Positions 39,061 to 49,724 of a DNA stretch of 64,000 nucleotides are shown here, piece after piece. Under the pieces are notes generated by a model. It was not told where the DNA came from. It searched no databases and saw only the letters and a program-made list of their open reading frames with translations. Every line of letters starts with the position of its first letter. Position 1 is the stretch's first letter. The position numbers and the translations under genes were made by a program. The stretch comes from Symbiodinium natans (Eukaryota; Sar; Dinophyceae; Suessiales; Symbiodiniaceae): NCBI GenBank assembly GCA_905221605.1, contig CAJNDS010002553.1:195553-259552 (forward strand). Reading direction: 5' to 3'.

Positions 39061-40414
39061 GTTAGGGTTTAGGGTTTAGGGTTTAGGGTGTGTTGGGTTC
39101 TGGCTCGCTGGGCTCCGGGGCTTCACCTCAGATTTTCTAACCGGCCCCTCTGCCCGGGTCGCTCGCATTATCGCGCGGCGGTAAGCCCACTTCAAGCCAC
39201 CCTGCATGTTTAAGGCTCAGGGTTTAGGGTTTAATTCCAAAAGTCCAGTTTTGCTTTTTCCGGCGGGGTTTAGTGTTTAGGGTTTAGGGTGTAGGGTTGG
39301 GAATACTGTAAAGGAAACTATTTGTGACAACCTCCCGGAGGGGGGTTAGGGTTTTTTGGGTTTTTGGGCTTGGGGTTTTTAGGAGCGTTAGGGTTTTTAG
39401 GGTTTAGGGTGTAGGATTTCGGGTTTAGGGCTTAGGCTCATAAGGCTGCTTTACGACTTTCTCAAGGTACACCCTAAATCCTAAATCCTAAGCGCTTAAG
39501 TTTAGGGTTTAGGGTTTAAGGTTTGGGGTCGAGGGTGTAGGATTTACGGTTTTTTTGCTGGGAGGCTTTGGGGTGACGCAGGTCTTCGGCAGTGTCCGAA
39601 GTCCACCCTCCAGCAAACCCCAAGCATGCCTCGGAGCCTTAGGGGTTAGGGTGTGGGGTTTAGGGTTTGGGGTTTGGGGTTTGGGGTTTGGGGTTTGGGG
39701 TTTGGGGTTTAGGGTTTGGGGTTTAGGGCTTGGGGTTTAGGGTTCTTGTGCTCCGCTGCCTCCTTCTTCGTGGCATCCTGTACTTAGAGGCCCGCCTTAG
39801 GGGCTTAGGATGCAGTTGGGTGGTTTAGGAGCTTTAGGATGCAGCTATTGGGTTTTGAAGGTTTAGGATTTAGGGCTCAGGTGTGACTTGAGGGCTCAGG
39901 TCTGAGGTTCGAAGTGAATGGAAACCCCGATGCATGCGCCGCGGCAGCCCATCTTGGGCGAACTCCACCGACTGCAGCTGAAAGCCAGGCTGCTGGAGGC
40001 GCAGGCCCAGGACCTCAGCAAGCACGCCAGCCGGATGGGGTTGGTGCCTCAAGGAAGGCCCAAATTGGCTCTATGCACACGGGCCGGTGATTACCCAGTC
40101 CGACCACAACGCCTTTAGGGGAGCGCAGTGGGCTGGCCCAAAGCTTAAGAAGCCCCCAAAAGCCCCAAAAGCCCGGCGTCAATGCCCGACTTAGACCCTA
40201 AACCCGAAACCCTAAACCCGAAACCCTAAGCCCTAACCCTAAACCCTAAACTCTAAACCCTAACCCCTAAACCCTAAACCCTAAGCCCTAAGCCCTAAGC
40301 CCTAAGCCCTAAGCCCTAAGGCCTAAGCCCTATGCCCTATGCCCTAAGCCCTAAGCCCTAAGCCCTAAACCCTAAACCCCAAACCCTAAACCCTCACCCT
40401 AAACCCTGGCTAAG
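39061..40414 (+). repeat. Kinesin intron of telomere-like repeat
   Basis: G-strand variants (TTTAGGG, TTTGGGG at 39655-39745) fill much of 39061-39860. A unique stretch 39880-40120 has open frames on both strands but no motif, then CCCTAAA with a homogeneous CCCTAAG block (40278-40365) to the acceptor GGCTAAG. Confidence 0.85.
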
Positions 40415-40465
40415 GTGGCGCTGCAGAATGTCAACAAGAAGGAGGAGATCGTGACCTCCCTCCAG
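40415..40465 (+). CDS. Kinesin neck/coiled-coil exon
   Basis: 17 codons, VALQNVNKKEEIVTSLQ, with a GC donor (GCGGGC). It joins in phase 0 to AEVARLAEML at 41623, giving EEIVTSLQAEVARLAEML, the usual start of the post-motor coiled coil. Confidence 0.88.
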
Positions 40466-41622
40466 GCGGGCTTACTTTGTAGTGTCCTCAAGGGAGGGTG
40501 TCGGGTTTGGGTTTGGGTTTGGGTTTAGGGTTTAGGGTTTAGGGTTTAGGGTTTAGGGTTTAGGGCTTAGGGCTTAGGGCTTAGGGTTTAGGGTCTAGGG
40601 TATAGGGTTTAGGGTTTAGGGGGTTAGGGTTTAGGGGTTCGGGGTTAGGGTATAGGGTTTAGGGTTCATGGGAGGTCGGTACCTCGGGAACCTAGGGAAG
40701 CTTAGGGAGCCTTCGGGAGTCGTGGGGGGTATTGGGGAACCTCAGGTTAGATAACACCCTTGAACGCCCCTCCCTTCCTTAAGAACCTTATAACTGCTTA
40801 CTAGTTCTTCGTGCGTACGAAAGGATGGAGTCAGGTGCCTTATAGAATCGCTTGAGGCTTTATACAGGCCTATGTAAGGTGCTCTAATGCCCTCATGCCT
40901 TCCAGCCCTAAACCCTAAACCCTAAACCCTAAACCCTAAACCCTAAACCCTAAACCCTAAACCCTAAACCCTAAACCCTAAACCCTAAACCCTAAACCCT
41001 AAACCCTAAACCCTAAACCCTAAACCCAAAACCCTAAACCCTAAACCCTAACCCCTAAACCTAAACCCTAAACCCTAAACCCTAAACCCTAAACCCTAAA
41101 CCCTAAACCCTAAACCCTAAACCCTAAACCCTAAACCCTAAACCCTAAACCCTAAACCCTAAACCCTAAACCCTAAGAGCAGCCTTGGGGTTGCGGGAAG
41201 AAACCGGCTTTTTCTTCAAGACAACCCTTGAGCTCCATCTCCGAGGCTCCTAAAAAAACACCGAAGGCCCTAAACCCTGAAGACCCTGAAGACCCTGAAG
41301 ACCCTGCAGACCCTAAAGACCCTGAAGACCCTAAAGACCCTAAACCCTAAGCCCTAAGCCCTAAACCCTAAGCGCGAAGCCCCCTAGACCCCTAAACCCC
41401 CTTCAGCCCCTTAACCCCTAATACCCTAATCCCCTAAACCCTTAGACCCCGAAACCCAGCCCTAAACCTCTAAGCCCCTAAACCCCCCTAAACCCTCCCT
41501 ATACCCCCCAAAAACCCCGCAAAACCCCCCGAAACCCCAGCCCTAAACCCTAAACCCTAAACCCCAAACCCCAAACCCTAAACCCTAAACCCTCAACCCT
41601 CAACCCCCCAACGCCTGCACAG
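40466..41622 (+). repeat. Kinesin intron with inverted telomeric arrays
   Basis: G-strand TTTAGGG/TTTGGG at 40504-40675, a family F element (40664-40795), unique text, then about 270 bp of CCCTAAA (40908-41176), a 9-bp AGACCCTGA block (41277-41340) and degenerate C-strand text. It ends GCCTGCACAG. Confidence 0.88.
40664..40795 (+). mobile_element. Short dispersed element, family F, copy 2
   Basis: GTTCATGGGAGGTCGGTACC, GGGAACCTAGGGAAGC, TTAGGGAGCCTTCGGGAGTC and CCTTAAGAACC align with 6057-6158 and, inverted, with 52040-52140. Confidence 0.55.
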
Positions 41623-41709
41623 GCAGAGGTGGCGCGACTTGCGGAGATGCTTCAGAATGTCGGGGAGCACGGCGGCGCCGGCGACGCCGGGGCCCCTGGC
41701 ATCAGCCGG
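41623..41709 (+). CDS. Kinesin coiled-coil exon (AEVARLAEML)
   Basis: 29 codons beginning AEVARLAEMLQNVGEHGG and ending GAPGISR, with a GTTTTAGG donor. The second half is a glycine/alanine-rich linker. Phase 0 on both sides. Confidence 0.87.
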
Positions 41710-42637
41710 GTTTTAGGGTTTAGGCTCTGGGGGGTTTAGGGTTTAGGGTTGAGGTTTTAGGGTTTAGGGTTCAGGGTTTAGGGTTTAGGGTGTAGGGTTT
41801 AGGGCAGTTGAAGTAGGGTCTATGATTTAGGGTTTTGTTGGGAGGTGTGTGAAGTTACAGGCCTCGGGTTTAGGGCTTCAATGTTTTAGGGTTTATTGCT
41901 CTGGGGGTTTTGGGTTTTGGGTGTTGGGCTTTGCGGGGAAAATTCTGGGGTTCAGGGTTCATTGTTCAGCATTCGGGCACTCACCGCCAAGACATCAGAT
42001 GCAGCACCTGAAGTGTGTCTTTTGCTCACGTGCCAAACCCTAATTCAACCCTAAACACCACGCCCTAAAAAACCGAAACCCTAAACCCCAAACCCTAAAC
42101 CCTAAACCCTAAACCCTAAACCCTCAACCCTCAAACCCTGGACCTTGAACCCGACACACAAGTCAGCCCGTAAACCCGGCGAAGCGAGGTAATGGTCAGC
42201 GAGCTCCATGATGTGGCCGACTCAGTAAAGGGTTGAGGCTTTGGGGGGCTTTGGGGAGCTTTGGGGGTTAGGGTTAAGTAAGGGACAAGGGAGAGTATGA
42301 GAGGTTTAGGAGGTTTTGGGGCTTTTTGGGTTCAGGTTTTTGTTTTCAGGGTTTTGGATGTATTCACGGGCCTTTGGATTCATATCTCTGTGTGCTTAGG
42401 TATTTCGAATTCAGGGTGTTAGGGCTTTTGGGTTAGGTTTGAACTTTTTTGGCTTTTAGGCTTGCGGGTTTTTAGGCCGTTGGTGTTCTTTGGCTTGCAG
42501 GTCCGCCTGAACCTAAACCCTAAACCCTAAGCCCTAAGCCCTGAACCCTGAACCCTGAACCTTGAACCTTGAACCCTAAACCCTAAACCCTAAACCCCGA
42601 ACCCTAGACCCTAAACCCTAAACCCACAAATCCCAAG
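41710..42637 (+). repeat. Kinesin intron with telomere-like ends
   Basis: G-strand repeat at 41710-41890, C-strand at 42028-42135, G-rich degenerate text at 42225-42490, and C-strand repeat at 42512-42625 before the acceptor TCCCAAG. An open 64-codon frame at 41849-42043 shows no motif. Confidence 0.8.
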
Positions 42638-42675
42638 GACCTGGCGGAGCGGGAGCGCCTGCTGACAGAGATGAC
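42638..42675 (+). CDS. Kinesin coiled-coil exon (DLAERERLLTEM)
   Basis: DLAERERLLTEM plus AC, with a GC donor (GCGCCT). AC plus the G at 43700 gives Thr and continues TKSHAQQISEAKQLQ. If the exon is extended to a second GC at 42684, the next exon loses its helical frame. Confidence 0.78.
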
Positions 42676-43699
42676 GCGCCTTGGCTTAGGGTTTAGGATT
42701 CAGGGTTTGGGTTTTAGGGTTTAGGGTTTAGGGTTTAGGAGTTTAGGAGTTTAGGAGTTTAGGGTTTAGGGTTTGGGGTTTAGGGTTTTGGGGTTTGGGG
42801 TTTTGTGTTTGCGGGGTCTAGGGGCTCTTAGGTGTGGGTGGGTTGTTGCATAATACAAGGGCTTTCAGGGTATTAGGGTTTTGGTGGGGTTTGGGGCTTA
42901 GCGGTTCTGAAGTGTTTTTGTGGCATTATTTTTAGGGTTTTTGTGGTTTGGGGCTTGGGGGTTGTTAAGTCTTTTTTGGCAGGTTTTTCCTACTTTGTTT
43001 GTTTTTCAGGGTTTTAAGGTTTAGGTGGGGTTTAGGGGTTCTGATATCTTTTGGTGTGTTTTCTAAGGGCTTTGCGGCTTTGGTGTGGTTTGGGATTTAG
43101 GCGTTAGTATAGGGCTGTTAGAGGTCCAGGGCTTTGGGGCTTTGAAGGGTTTAATTCTTTTGTGCACTTCTAACAGGTTGAGCGTTTAGGAGGGTTGAGC
43201 CCTCGATCCCTGACCCTGAAAATCGAAAAGCCCGAAGCAACACCCTAAACCCTAAACCCTAAACCCTAAACCTTAAACCCTAAGCCCTAAGCCCTAAGTC
43301 TTAAGCCCTAATCCCTAAACCCTAAACCCGAAAACCTAGACCCTGAGCCCTAAACCCCTAAACCCCAAAACCCTAAACCCTAAACCCCAACCCTAAACCC
43401 TAAACCCCAAACCCTAAACCCTAAACCCCAAACCCCAAGCCCTAAACCCTAAACCCTAAACCCTAAACCCTAAGCCCTAAGTCTTAAGCCCTAATCCCTA
43501 AACCCTAAACCCTAAACCCGAAAACCTAGACCCTGAGCCCTAAACCCCTAAACCCCAAAACCCTAAACCCTAAACCCCAACCCTAAACCCTAAACCCCAA
43601 ACCCTAAACCCTAAACCCCAAACCCCAAACCCTAAACCCTAAACCCCAAACCCCAAACCCTAAACCCTAAACCCGCTCCCTGGGTGGTCGGGCGGCAAG
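42676..43699 (+). repeat. Kinesin intron: G-strand half, C-strand half, 183-bp duplication
   Basis: 42686-43195 is TTTAGGG-derived and T/G-rich, and 43205-43675 is CCCTAAA-derived. Within the latter a 183-bp segment with a distinctive TAAGTCTTAAGCCCTAATCC is tandemly duplicated (about 43270-43452 and 43453-43635). Confidence 0.88.
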
Positions 43700-43750
43700 G
43701 AAATCGCACGCCCAGCAGATCTCTGAGGCCAAGCAGCTCCAGGCCACAGG
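43700..43750 (+). CDS. Kinesin coiled-coil exon (KSHAQQISEAKQLQ)
   Basis: 51 nt: G|KSHAQQISEAKQLQAT|GG, donor GTTTAGG. It continues the helix from TEMT. TTTAGGG repeat starts at the donor. Confidence 0.72.
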
Positions 43751-44711
43751 GTTTAGGGTTTAGGGTTTCGGGTTTGGGGTTTAGGGTTTAGGGTTTAGGG
43801 TTTAGGGTTTCGGGTTTGGGGTTTAGGGTTTAGGGTTTGGGGTTTAGGGTTGTTTCGAGGGCTTTTCAAGTATTTTTTACAGAATTTCTAAGATTTTTCA
43901 TGGGCGATGGGCTTTCTGAGGCTCTTTCCATGGTGTCTGAATGCTTTTTTGGGTTTAAAGATTTTCTGCTTTCAAAGGGTTTTCTGATTGTGTTAAGGGT
44001 TACGGGCTTCAGGCCGTTTCAGGAGTTTGGGTTTCTAATTGAGTCACGGGGGGAATCGGGGTTGGGGGTTTAGGAGGTTTAGGAGGGTTGAGGGTGCTAT
44101 TTTTCGGGGGCTCCATCTTTGAAGGGCTTAGAGATTGCTTGAGATGTCAGGCTCTCTTGGGGCTTAGGGTTTAGGGCTTGTTTGTACCAAGCTGCTGACT
44201 GCTCCTAAGCCCTGAGCCATCCCCAAGCCCGCAAACCTAATCTCAGGCTCCACGTGCAGGCTAACCCCACACCCTGAACCCTAAACCCTAAGCCCTACTC
44301 CCTAAACCCGAAACCCCTGCAACTTGCTTGTGTTTAAGTTATACGTTGGGTCTGATGGGGAGTGGAGGAGTGGATTCCGAAGGTCAAACTTGTGCGGCTT
44401 GGTGTCGTAGGTGCAAGAGGTTTAGGGCTTTTGGTGTTAGGTTTGGGGCTTCCGGGGTTTGGAGGTGCTTCAGGTTCAGAGATTAGGGTTCAGGGTTCAA
44501 GAGGTTTAGGGTTTAGGGTTCAGGGTTTAGGGAGTAGGTTTGAGGGGAGCTGGATACCAAGTTGGCTTTGGGACTCCAATCCCCCCAAACCCTAAACCTT
44601 ATACCTTAAACCCTAAAGCGTAACACTAAACCCTAAACCCTCAACCCTAAACCCTAAACCCCAAACCCTAAACCCTCAACCCTAAACCACAGACTGGAAT
44701 CCTCAAACCAG
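43751..44711. repeat. Telomere-like repeats and T-rich spacer
   Basis: TTTAGGG at 43751-43850, T/G-rich degenerate text to 44180, mixed text to 44590 and CCCTAAA at 44585-44690. Open frames at 43837-44073 and 44362-44595 are repeat-derived. Confidence 0.7.
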
Positions 44712-44759
44712 CCTGGGCTGCGTCCCTGCACCTGTTGACCTTGAGAACCCTTCCAAGAG
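44712..44759 (+). CDS. Possible further kinesin exon
   Basis: After CCTCAAACCAG the phase expected from 43750 (two bases pending) gives LGCVPAPVDLENPSK plus two bases and a GC donor. Continuity of phase is the main support, with no specific domain. Confidence 0.4.
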
Positions 44760-46033
44760 GCTCAGGACCTTCCTCCGTTGGTTTGGCATGATCTGTAATC
44801 CCTCCCCCTAATACTAATTTTAACCCCCCCCCCTCTACCCCCTCATCTTCAATACGCCCGTTATAGTTAGAGTATAGTACATGGGGAGTATGTAGTATTA
44901 CGGGGATATCGGGGTACTTAACATTTGGGTGAGGGGATTACTTCTGGGTCTGTGTGCTGTCGTATTGAAGTCGGGCACCGTCTCCAGAAGCAAGGGTCTG
45001 AACTGGCACTTCTGGATAGTGAGACGTGGTGGGATGTTTGTGTGAGAGGCTGCAACCCTGAATTCCCAAACCCTGAACCCCCAAACCCTAAACCCTAAAC
45101 CCTAAACCCTAAACCCTAAACCCTAAACCCTAAACCCTAAACCCTAAACCCTAAACCCTAAACCCTAAAAACCCTAAACCCTAAACCCTAAACCCTAAAC
45201 CCTAAACCCTAAACCCTAAACCCTAAACCCTAAACCCTAAACCCTAAACCCTAAACCCTAAACCCTAAACCCTAAACCCTAAACCCTAAACCCTAAACCC
45301 TAAACCCTAAACCCTAAACCCCAAACCCTAAACCCTAAACCCTAAAACCCCAAACCCTGAAAACAAGGGTTGAACGCTTTCCCGCAAGCGCTGATGGCTC
45401 AAGCAGCTGCGCGACCCCGCGCTGAATGGCCGCGAGACCGCTGCGGCTAGGGGCAGGTGCCGAGGGGTAGGGTTGACCCTACAGTAAAAACGCTGTTTAA
45501 GAAACGGTTTTCCGGAGATAGGGTACCCTAAGTTTCTTAGATTCCATTACCCATGTACCCGGGGGGGTTTGAGCCTAGGGTAGGCTTGGTTTCTAAACTA
45601 ATTTCTGAAGGGAGTACGCTATACCACTGACCCTAAAGCCTAAACCCTAGTCCCTAAACCCGAAAGATATCGTGGCTTTAGGGGGTGTGGGGGTTCGTAG
45701 GGTTCGCGGTCTGGGGTTTAGGGTTCAGTGTTCAGGGTTCTTAACTATGCTCTCAAACCCGAGGCCCGAAACTCTAAACCCTTGACTCTAAACTTTATGA
45801 ATTTGGGGCCTGGAAGTTTCGGGTTTGAGGGTTGGAGGTTTATGTTTTAGGGTTGGGGGTTGAAAGTTTGCGATTTTTTGGGTTTACGTTTAAACCCTAA
45901 ACCCTAAACCCTAAACCCTAAACCCTAAACCCTAAACCCTAAACCCTAAACCCTAAACCCTAAACCCTAAACCCTAAACCCTAAACCCTAAACCCTAAAC
46001 CCTAAACCCTAAACCCTAAACCCTCCTGTGCAG
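44760..46033. repeat. CCCTAAA arrays and unique spacer
   Basis: Unique text 44760-45060 (C-run at 44826-44834), a 280-bp CCCTAAA array 45076-45358, a GC-rich block 45380-45460 open in two frames (QLRDPALNGRETAAAR or MAQAAARPRAEW) without clear borders, and a CCCTAAA array 45892-46023. Confidence 0.75.
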
Positions 46034-46084
46034 GAGATGCAGGCCCGCAGGCAGGGAGGCGCGCGAGATGAGCGCAGCTGCTCG
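46034..46084 (+). CDS. Exon-like island, unidentified
   Basis: Exactly 17 codons (EMQARRQGGARDERSCS) between CCTGTGCAG and GTGACA. Arginine-rich, with GC-rich third positions and C-strand repeat on both sides. Confidence 0.4.
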
Positions 46085-46313
46085 GTGACACTCTGGCCAA
46101 CCCCACCCCCCGCAACCCTACCCGAAACCCTAAACCCTAAACCCTAAACCCTAAACCCTAAACCCTAAACCCTAAACCCTAAACCCTAAACCCTAAACCC
46201 TAACCCAAAACCCCAAACCCTAAGCCCTAAACCCTAAACTCCTAAACTCCTAAACCCTAAACTCCTAAACCCTAAACCCTAAACCCTACGGCCCAAACCT
46301 TAAACCCTAAGCC
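46085..46313. repeat. CCCTAAA array
   Basis: CCCTAAA with CTCCTAAA variants at about 46125-46310. No gene. Confidence 0.9.
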
Positions 46314-46399
46314 TTGGGATGTTCCCCCTGATGCTAGCAGTCCTTAATCGGTATTATCATAGGGAGCATGATAATGCCTATTAAGGGGGAACATCCCAA
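46314..46399 (+). mobile_element. Hairpin element, family A, copy 5
   Basis: 86 bp. TTGGGATGTTCCCCCTGATG starts the left arm, CCTATTAAGGGGGAACATCC the right arm, and the shortened centre is itself palindromic (TATCATAGGGAGCATGATA). Confidence 0.82.
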
Positions 46400-46524
46400 C
46401 CTAAGGCCCAAGCCTTAAGCCCAAAAACTCCTGAGGCCCGCAAGCCTTCCCAAACGTGTGAAGGCCAAGATTTGGGTTTCAGGTTGAGGGCGCAGGATCG
46501 GAATTCTGGGCCTTCTCAGGTGTA

Positions 46525-46669
46525 TTACTTGGAGGCTCATGGTACTTATTAACCAATCATGGCTGTACTTGTAACTGTACTTATAACCATACCAGGGCAC
46601 TTAAGGGGCTTATAGTGGGTTGTAAGTACAGTTATAATTGGTTGGTAAGTACCATGAACCTCCAAGTAA
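46525..46669 (+). mobile_element. Short inverted-repeat element, family B, copy 3 (complete)
   Basis: 145 bp with perfect or near-perfect terminal inverted repeats: left TTACTTGGAGGCTCATGGTA, right TACCATGAACCTCCAAGTAA. The core has ACTGTACTTATAACC and its complement. No coding capacity. Best copy of the family. Confidence 0.85.
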
Positions 46670-46872
46670 ACCCTAAACCCAAACCCTAAACCCTGAACCC
46701 AAAACCCTAAACACCCTAAACACCCTAAACACCCTACCCTAAACACCCTAAGCACCCTAAACCCTAAACCCTAAACCCTATAAGCTTTGTGCGCACTCCT
46801 CTGATCGCACAGCCAAAATTGTGGGCGTCGTGGTCGCGCCCATAGTGCGCCAGCCCGCACGCACGACGCCTG
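46670..46872. repeat. CCCTAAA/ACACCCTAA variants and unique text
   Basis: A 9-mer ACACCCTAA block at 46708-46755, CCCTAAA to 46780, then unique GC-rich text without a supported gene. Confidence 0.75.
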
Positions 46873-46901
46873 AGAGAGAGAGAGAGAGAGAGAGATGGAT
46901 G

Positions 46902-46951
<50 letters not shown>

Positions 46952-46971
46952 AAGAGAAAGAGAGAGAGAGA
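46873..46971 (+). repeat. GA microsatellite
   Basis: About 100 bp of (GA)n with interruptions (ATGGATGG, AAAAAAG). Confidence 0.95.
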
Positions 46972-47774
46972 GGACTGGAAGTCTCTATGGGTTCTATTAT
47001 CGCTATGGACGTTTCTGAAAATGGGGGTACCCTGCTTGGGGGGTCCCTTTACGGGGATTCTTTTCCATTTGGGGTATAAAAGGGGTGCCGGCACCCCTAT
47101 TTTGGGAAATACCCATATAGCCTCCTATACCCATACACAGCGCTGTATAATCCCTGTATGTGTGTATGTGCATAACACGTAAAACCTGCTAGAACCCTCC
47201 AAAACCCTCTGCGTCCACGCCGCCGCATTCTCCAGCACCCCCCCTGCCCATGGTACATCCCACCTCCAACACTAAACTAAACCCTGACAGCTAACCCTGA
47301 TCCCACCACGAACCACAGGAAGGGAACGGGGAACCCTCAACCCGAAACCCTAAACCCTGAACCCTAAACCCTAAACCCACCATGAACCACAAAAACCACA
47401 ATGAAAACCCTAAAGCCGAACCTTACCCTAAAACGACTCTACAGACCATGAACCACAGCCACAAAACTCCCAAGGGCGTCGCCGTGGCTCAAGGCGTTGC
47501 TGCTTTTAAACGCCGCGACTGGCCGGAGACACTCTGGGCGATTTCGACAAGCGCTTGGCGGAGCACTCCCCGGTGTCAGAAAAGCCTGGGTTTAGGGTTT
47601 AGGGTTTAGGGTTTAGGGTTTAGGGTTTGGGGTTTAGGTTTAGGGTTTAGGGTTTAGGGTTTGGGGTTTAGGGTTTAGGGTTTATGGTTTGGGGTTTAGG
47701 TTTAGGGTTTAGGGTTTAGGGTCTAGGGTTTAGGGTTTAGGGTTTAGGGTTTAGTGCTACCTTAGCGCGACAAG
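46972..47774. repeat. Unique spacer and TTTAGGG array
   Basis: Mostly unique 46972-47340. A GC-rich block at 47475-47585 is open in two frames (for example LGDFDKRLAEHSPVSEKPG with acceptor CCGGAG) and may be an exon. A TTTAGGG array covers 47588-47754. Confidence 0.6.
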
Positions 47775-47824
47775 AGGCTGTGCGAGAGACGGCGCGCGTC
47801 TCCATGGTCCGCCTGCACTTCTAA
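47775..47824 (+). CDS. Candidate terminal exon, unidentified
   Basis: After GCGCGACAAG the frame reads AVRETARVSMVRLHF then TAA. Short, with unknown upstream partner. Confidence 0.33.
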
Positions 47825-47988
47825 AACCTCTCGAAGCCAAATCCATCAACGCCCAAAAGCCCTATGCTCTGAAACCCTAAGCCCTATACAGAAAAAAGAT
47901 CCCCAAAAGCCCTAAGCCCTGAGACCCTAAGCCCTAAACCCAAAAACCCCAACTCCCTAAACCCCAAACACCCTAAGCACCCTAAACC

Positions 47989-48048
<60 letters not shown>

Positions 48049-49204
48049 AGCCTAAGCCCCAAACCCTAAACCCTAACCCTAAACCCTAAACCCTGAACCC
48101 TAAACCCTGAACCCTGAACCCTGAACCCTGAAACCCTCAACCCCAGGCACCTTCCCCGCGGCCACGTGTAGACGGAGCTCGCCTGCTGGCGGGTATTCAG
48201 GGCGCACCGCCGTCCGGGCCCGGGCCCCTTGGATTGATAGGGGGTTCTGGGTTTCGGGTCTTCGGGTTTTTGGGATTCAGGGTGTTAGGGTTTAAGGGAT
48301 TTAGGGTTATGGGTTTCGGGATTCAAGGTTCAGGGTTTAGGGTTTTGGGAATTTCGGGTTCAGGGGCTTAGGGTTTCGGGAGTTCGGGCTTGGGGTTTAG
48401 GGTACCCTGCCCCTGTCAGCGGGAAGGTGCTGTGCTGAACAGGGGGGGAACTGCAGGAGCATCTGGGATACGGCTCACATACATGAAGAGCCCAGCGACG
48501 CCTTAAGAATAAGGAGCATGCCTCAAATCAGATTAAGGATCCCGATGTTGCGTAACCCTAAACCCTAAACCCTAAACCCTGAACCCTGAACCCTAAACCC
48601 TAAACCCTAAACTCTAAACACTATACCCTAAACCCTAAACCCTACGAGGCAGCGCCTCACAGACCCCAAATGGCTTCAGCAAAAACCCGGAGCCCTGCTG
48701 CCTAAACAATTGAATCTTTCCCTGAACCTTCAATGAAGACCCTAAACCCTAAGCCCTAAACTCTAAACTCTGCACCCTAAACACCCCAAACCTGAGCCCT
48801 GAGAAAGGGTTTATCAAGTTTCTGTTTTTTTTTGTTAATTCGGAGCTTTTGGGTTGACCGAAAGGGCTGGCTTGCGAGAGTTGCAACGTGGGACCTTGAC
48901 GGCCGGTTGTGTTCAGTCCTTGGATAGACCTCGGGTTTCGGGTTTAGGGGCTTCAGGGTTTCGAGTTTACGGTTCAGGGCTTTGGGGTGTAGGGTTTAGG
49001 GGCTTTAGGGTTCAGGGCTTTTGTTGCTTATTTATGACTTTTGGTTTTAACCTCGAAGAGGAAGCCTCTCGGATAGACTGTCCCGGCGAATGCTCGCGAT
49101 TGGTCTTGACTGTTGAAGCTTTGGCCAATCGAACGCCAGCGGTTTGAACATCGAAGCCGGTTGCCAATGCATCTCAACATGAAGATCAAACCTGAAGAAG
49201 ACAG
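47825..49204. repeat. Telomere-like repeats with variant blocks
   Basis: A homogeneous CCCTCAA block at 47987-48050, CCCTAAA/CCCTGAA to 48145, G-strand variants at 48240-48405, CCCTAAA at 48555-48645. 48835-49200 is mostly unique with open frames on both strands and no motif. Confidence 0.7.
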
Positions 49205-49264
49205 ACCACCTTCAAGCAGATGGTCCATGAGTTCAACAGATTCTACATGCACAAAGCTCGATGG
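49205..49264 (+). CDS. Exon-like island, unidentified
   Basis: 20 codons (TTFKQMVHEFNRFYMHKARW) between GAAGACAG and GTGCGT, phase 0 on both sides. Rich in aromatic and basic residues and helical in character. Confidence 0.4.
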
Positions 49265-49645
49265 GTGCGTAACAAACTGTGCATTTCACCCACCCCCCCC
49301 TGTGCGCCCTAAACCCTAAACCTAAGCCCCAAACCCCTAAACCCCCAAACCCTAAACCCTAGAACCTAACCCGAAACCCCAACCACTAAACCCTCAAACC
49401 CTAAAAAAGCCCTAGACCCCCAAACCCTAAACAACCACGCCTGTTTCACGTGCAAGAGCTCTCAGTCATGGCTCTCCTCCTTGGCACCGGGGGAGTGGTG
49501 GGAAAACCCCTCAACCCAAAAGCCCGAAAAACCCTATGTGAGCCCCGAGACCCTAAACTCTAAGCCCTAACCCTAAACCCTCAGCCCAGAACCCCTAAGC
49601 CCCGAAGCCCTAGCCCTAAACCCTAAACCAGCAAACATCCCAAAG
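49265..49645. repeat. Degenerate CCCTAAA repeat
   Basis: C-strand variants 49305-49420 and 49550-49630 around a short unique piece. No gene. Confidence 0.75.
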
Positions 49646-49724
49646 TTCCATGTCGCACCCAAGGCGTCGGCCCTTTCCCCGAAGCCCAGCAGCTCGGGGC
49701 GTGCTGCTCCCAAGCCACGGCCCG
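49646..49724 (+). CDS. Exon-like island, low-complexity linker
   Basis: 79 nt between CATCCCAAAG and GTAGGC read FHVAPKASALSPKPSSSGRA then APKPRP plus one base, a proline/serine/lysine linker typical of disordered regions. Confidence 0.42.

Noticed and set aside
49028-49319. Overlapping ORFs on both strands
   Set aside because: Only the 49205-49264 piece has matching splice signals; the longer frames lack motif and context.
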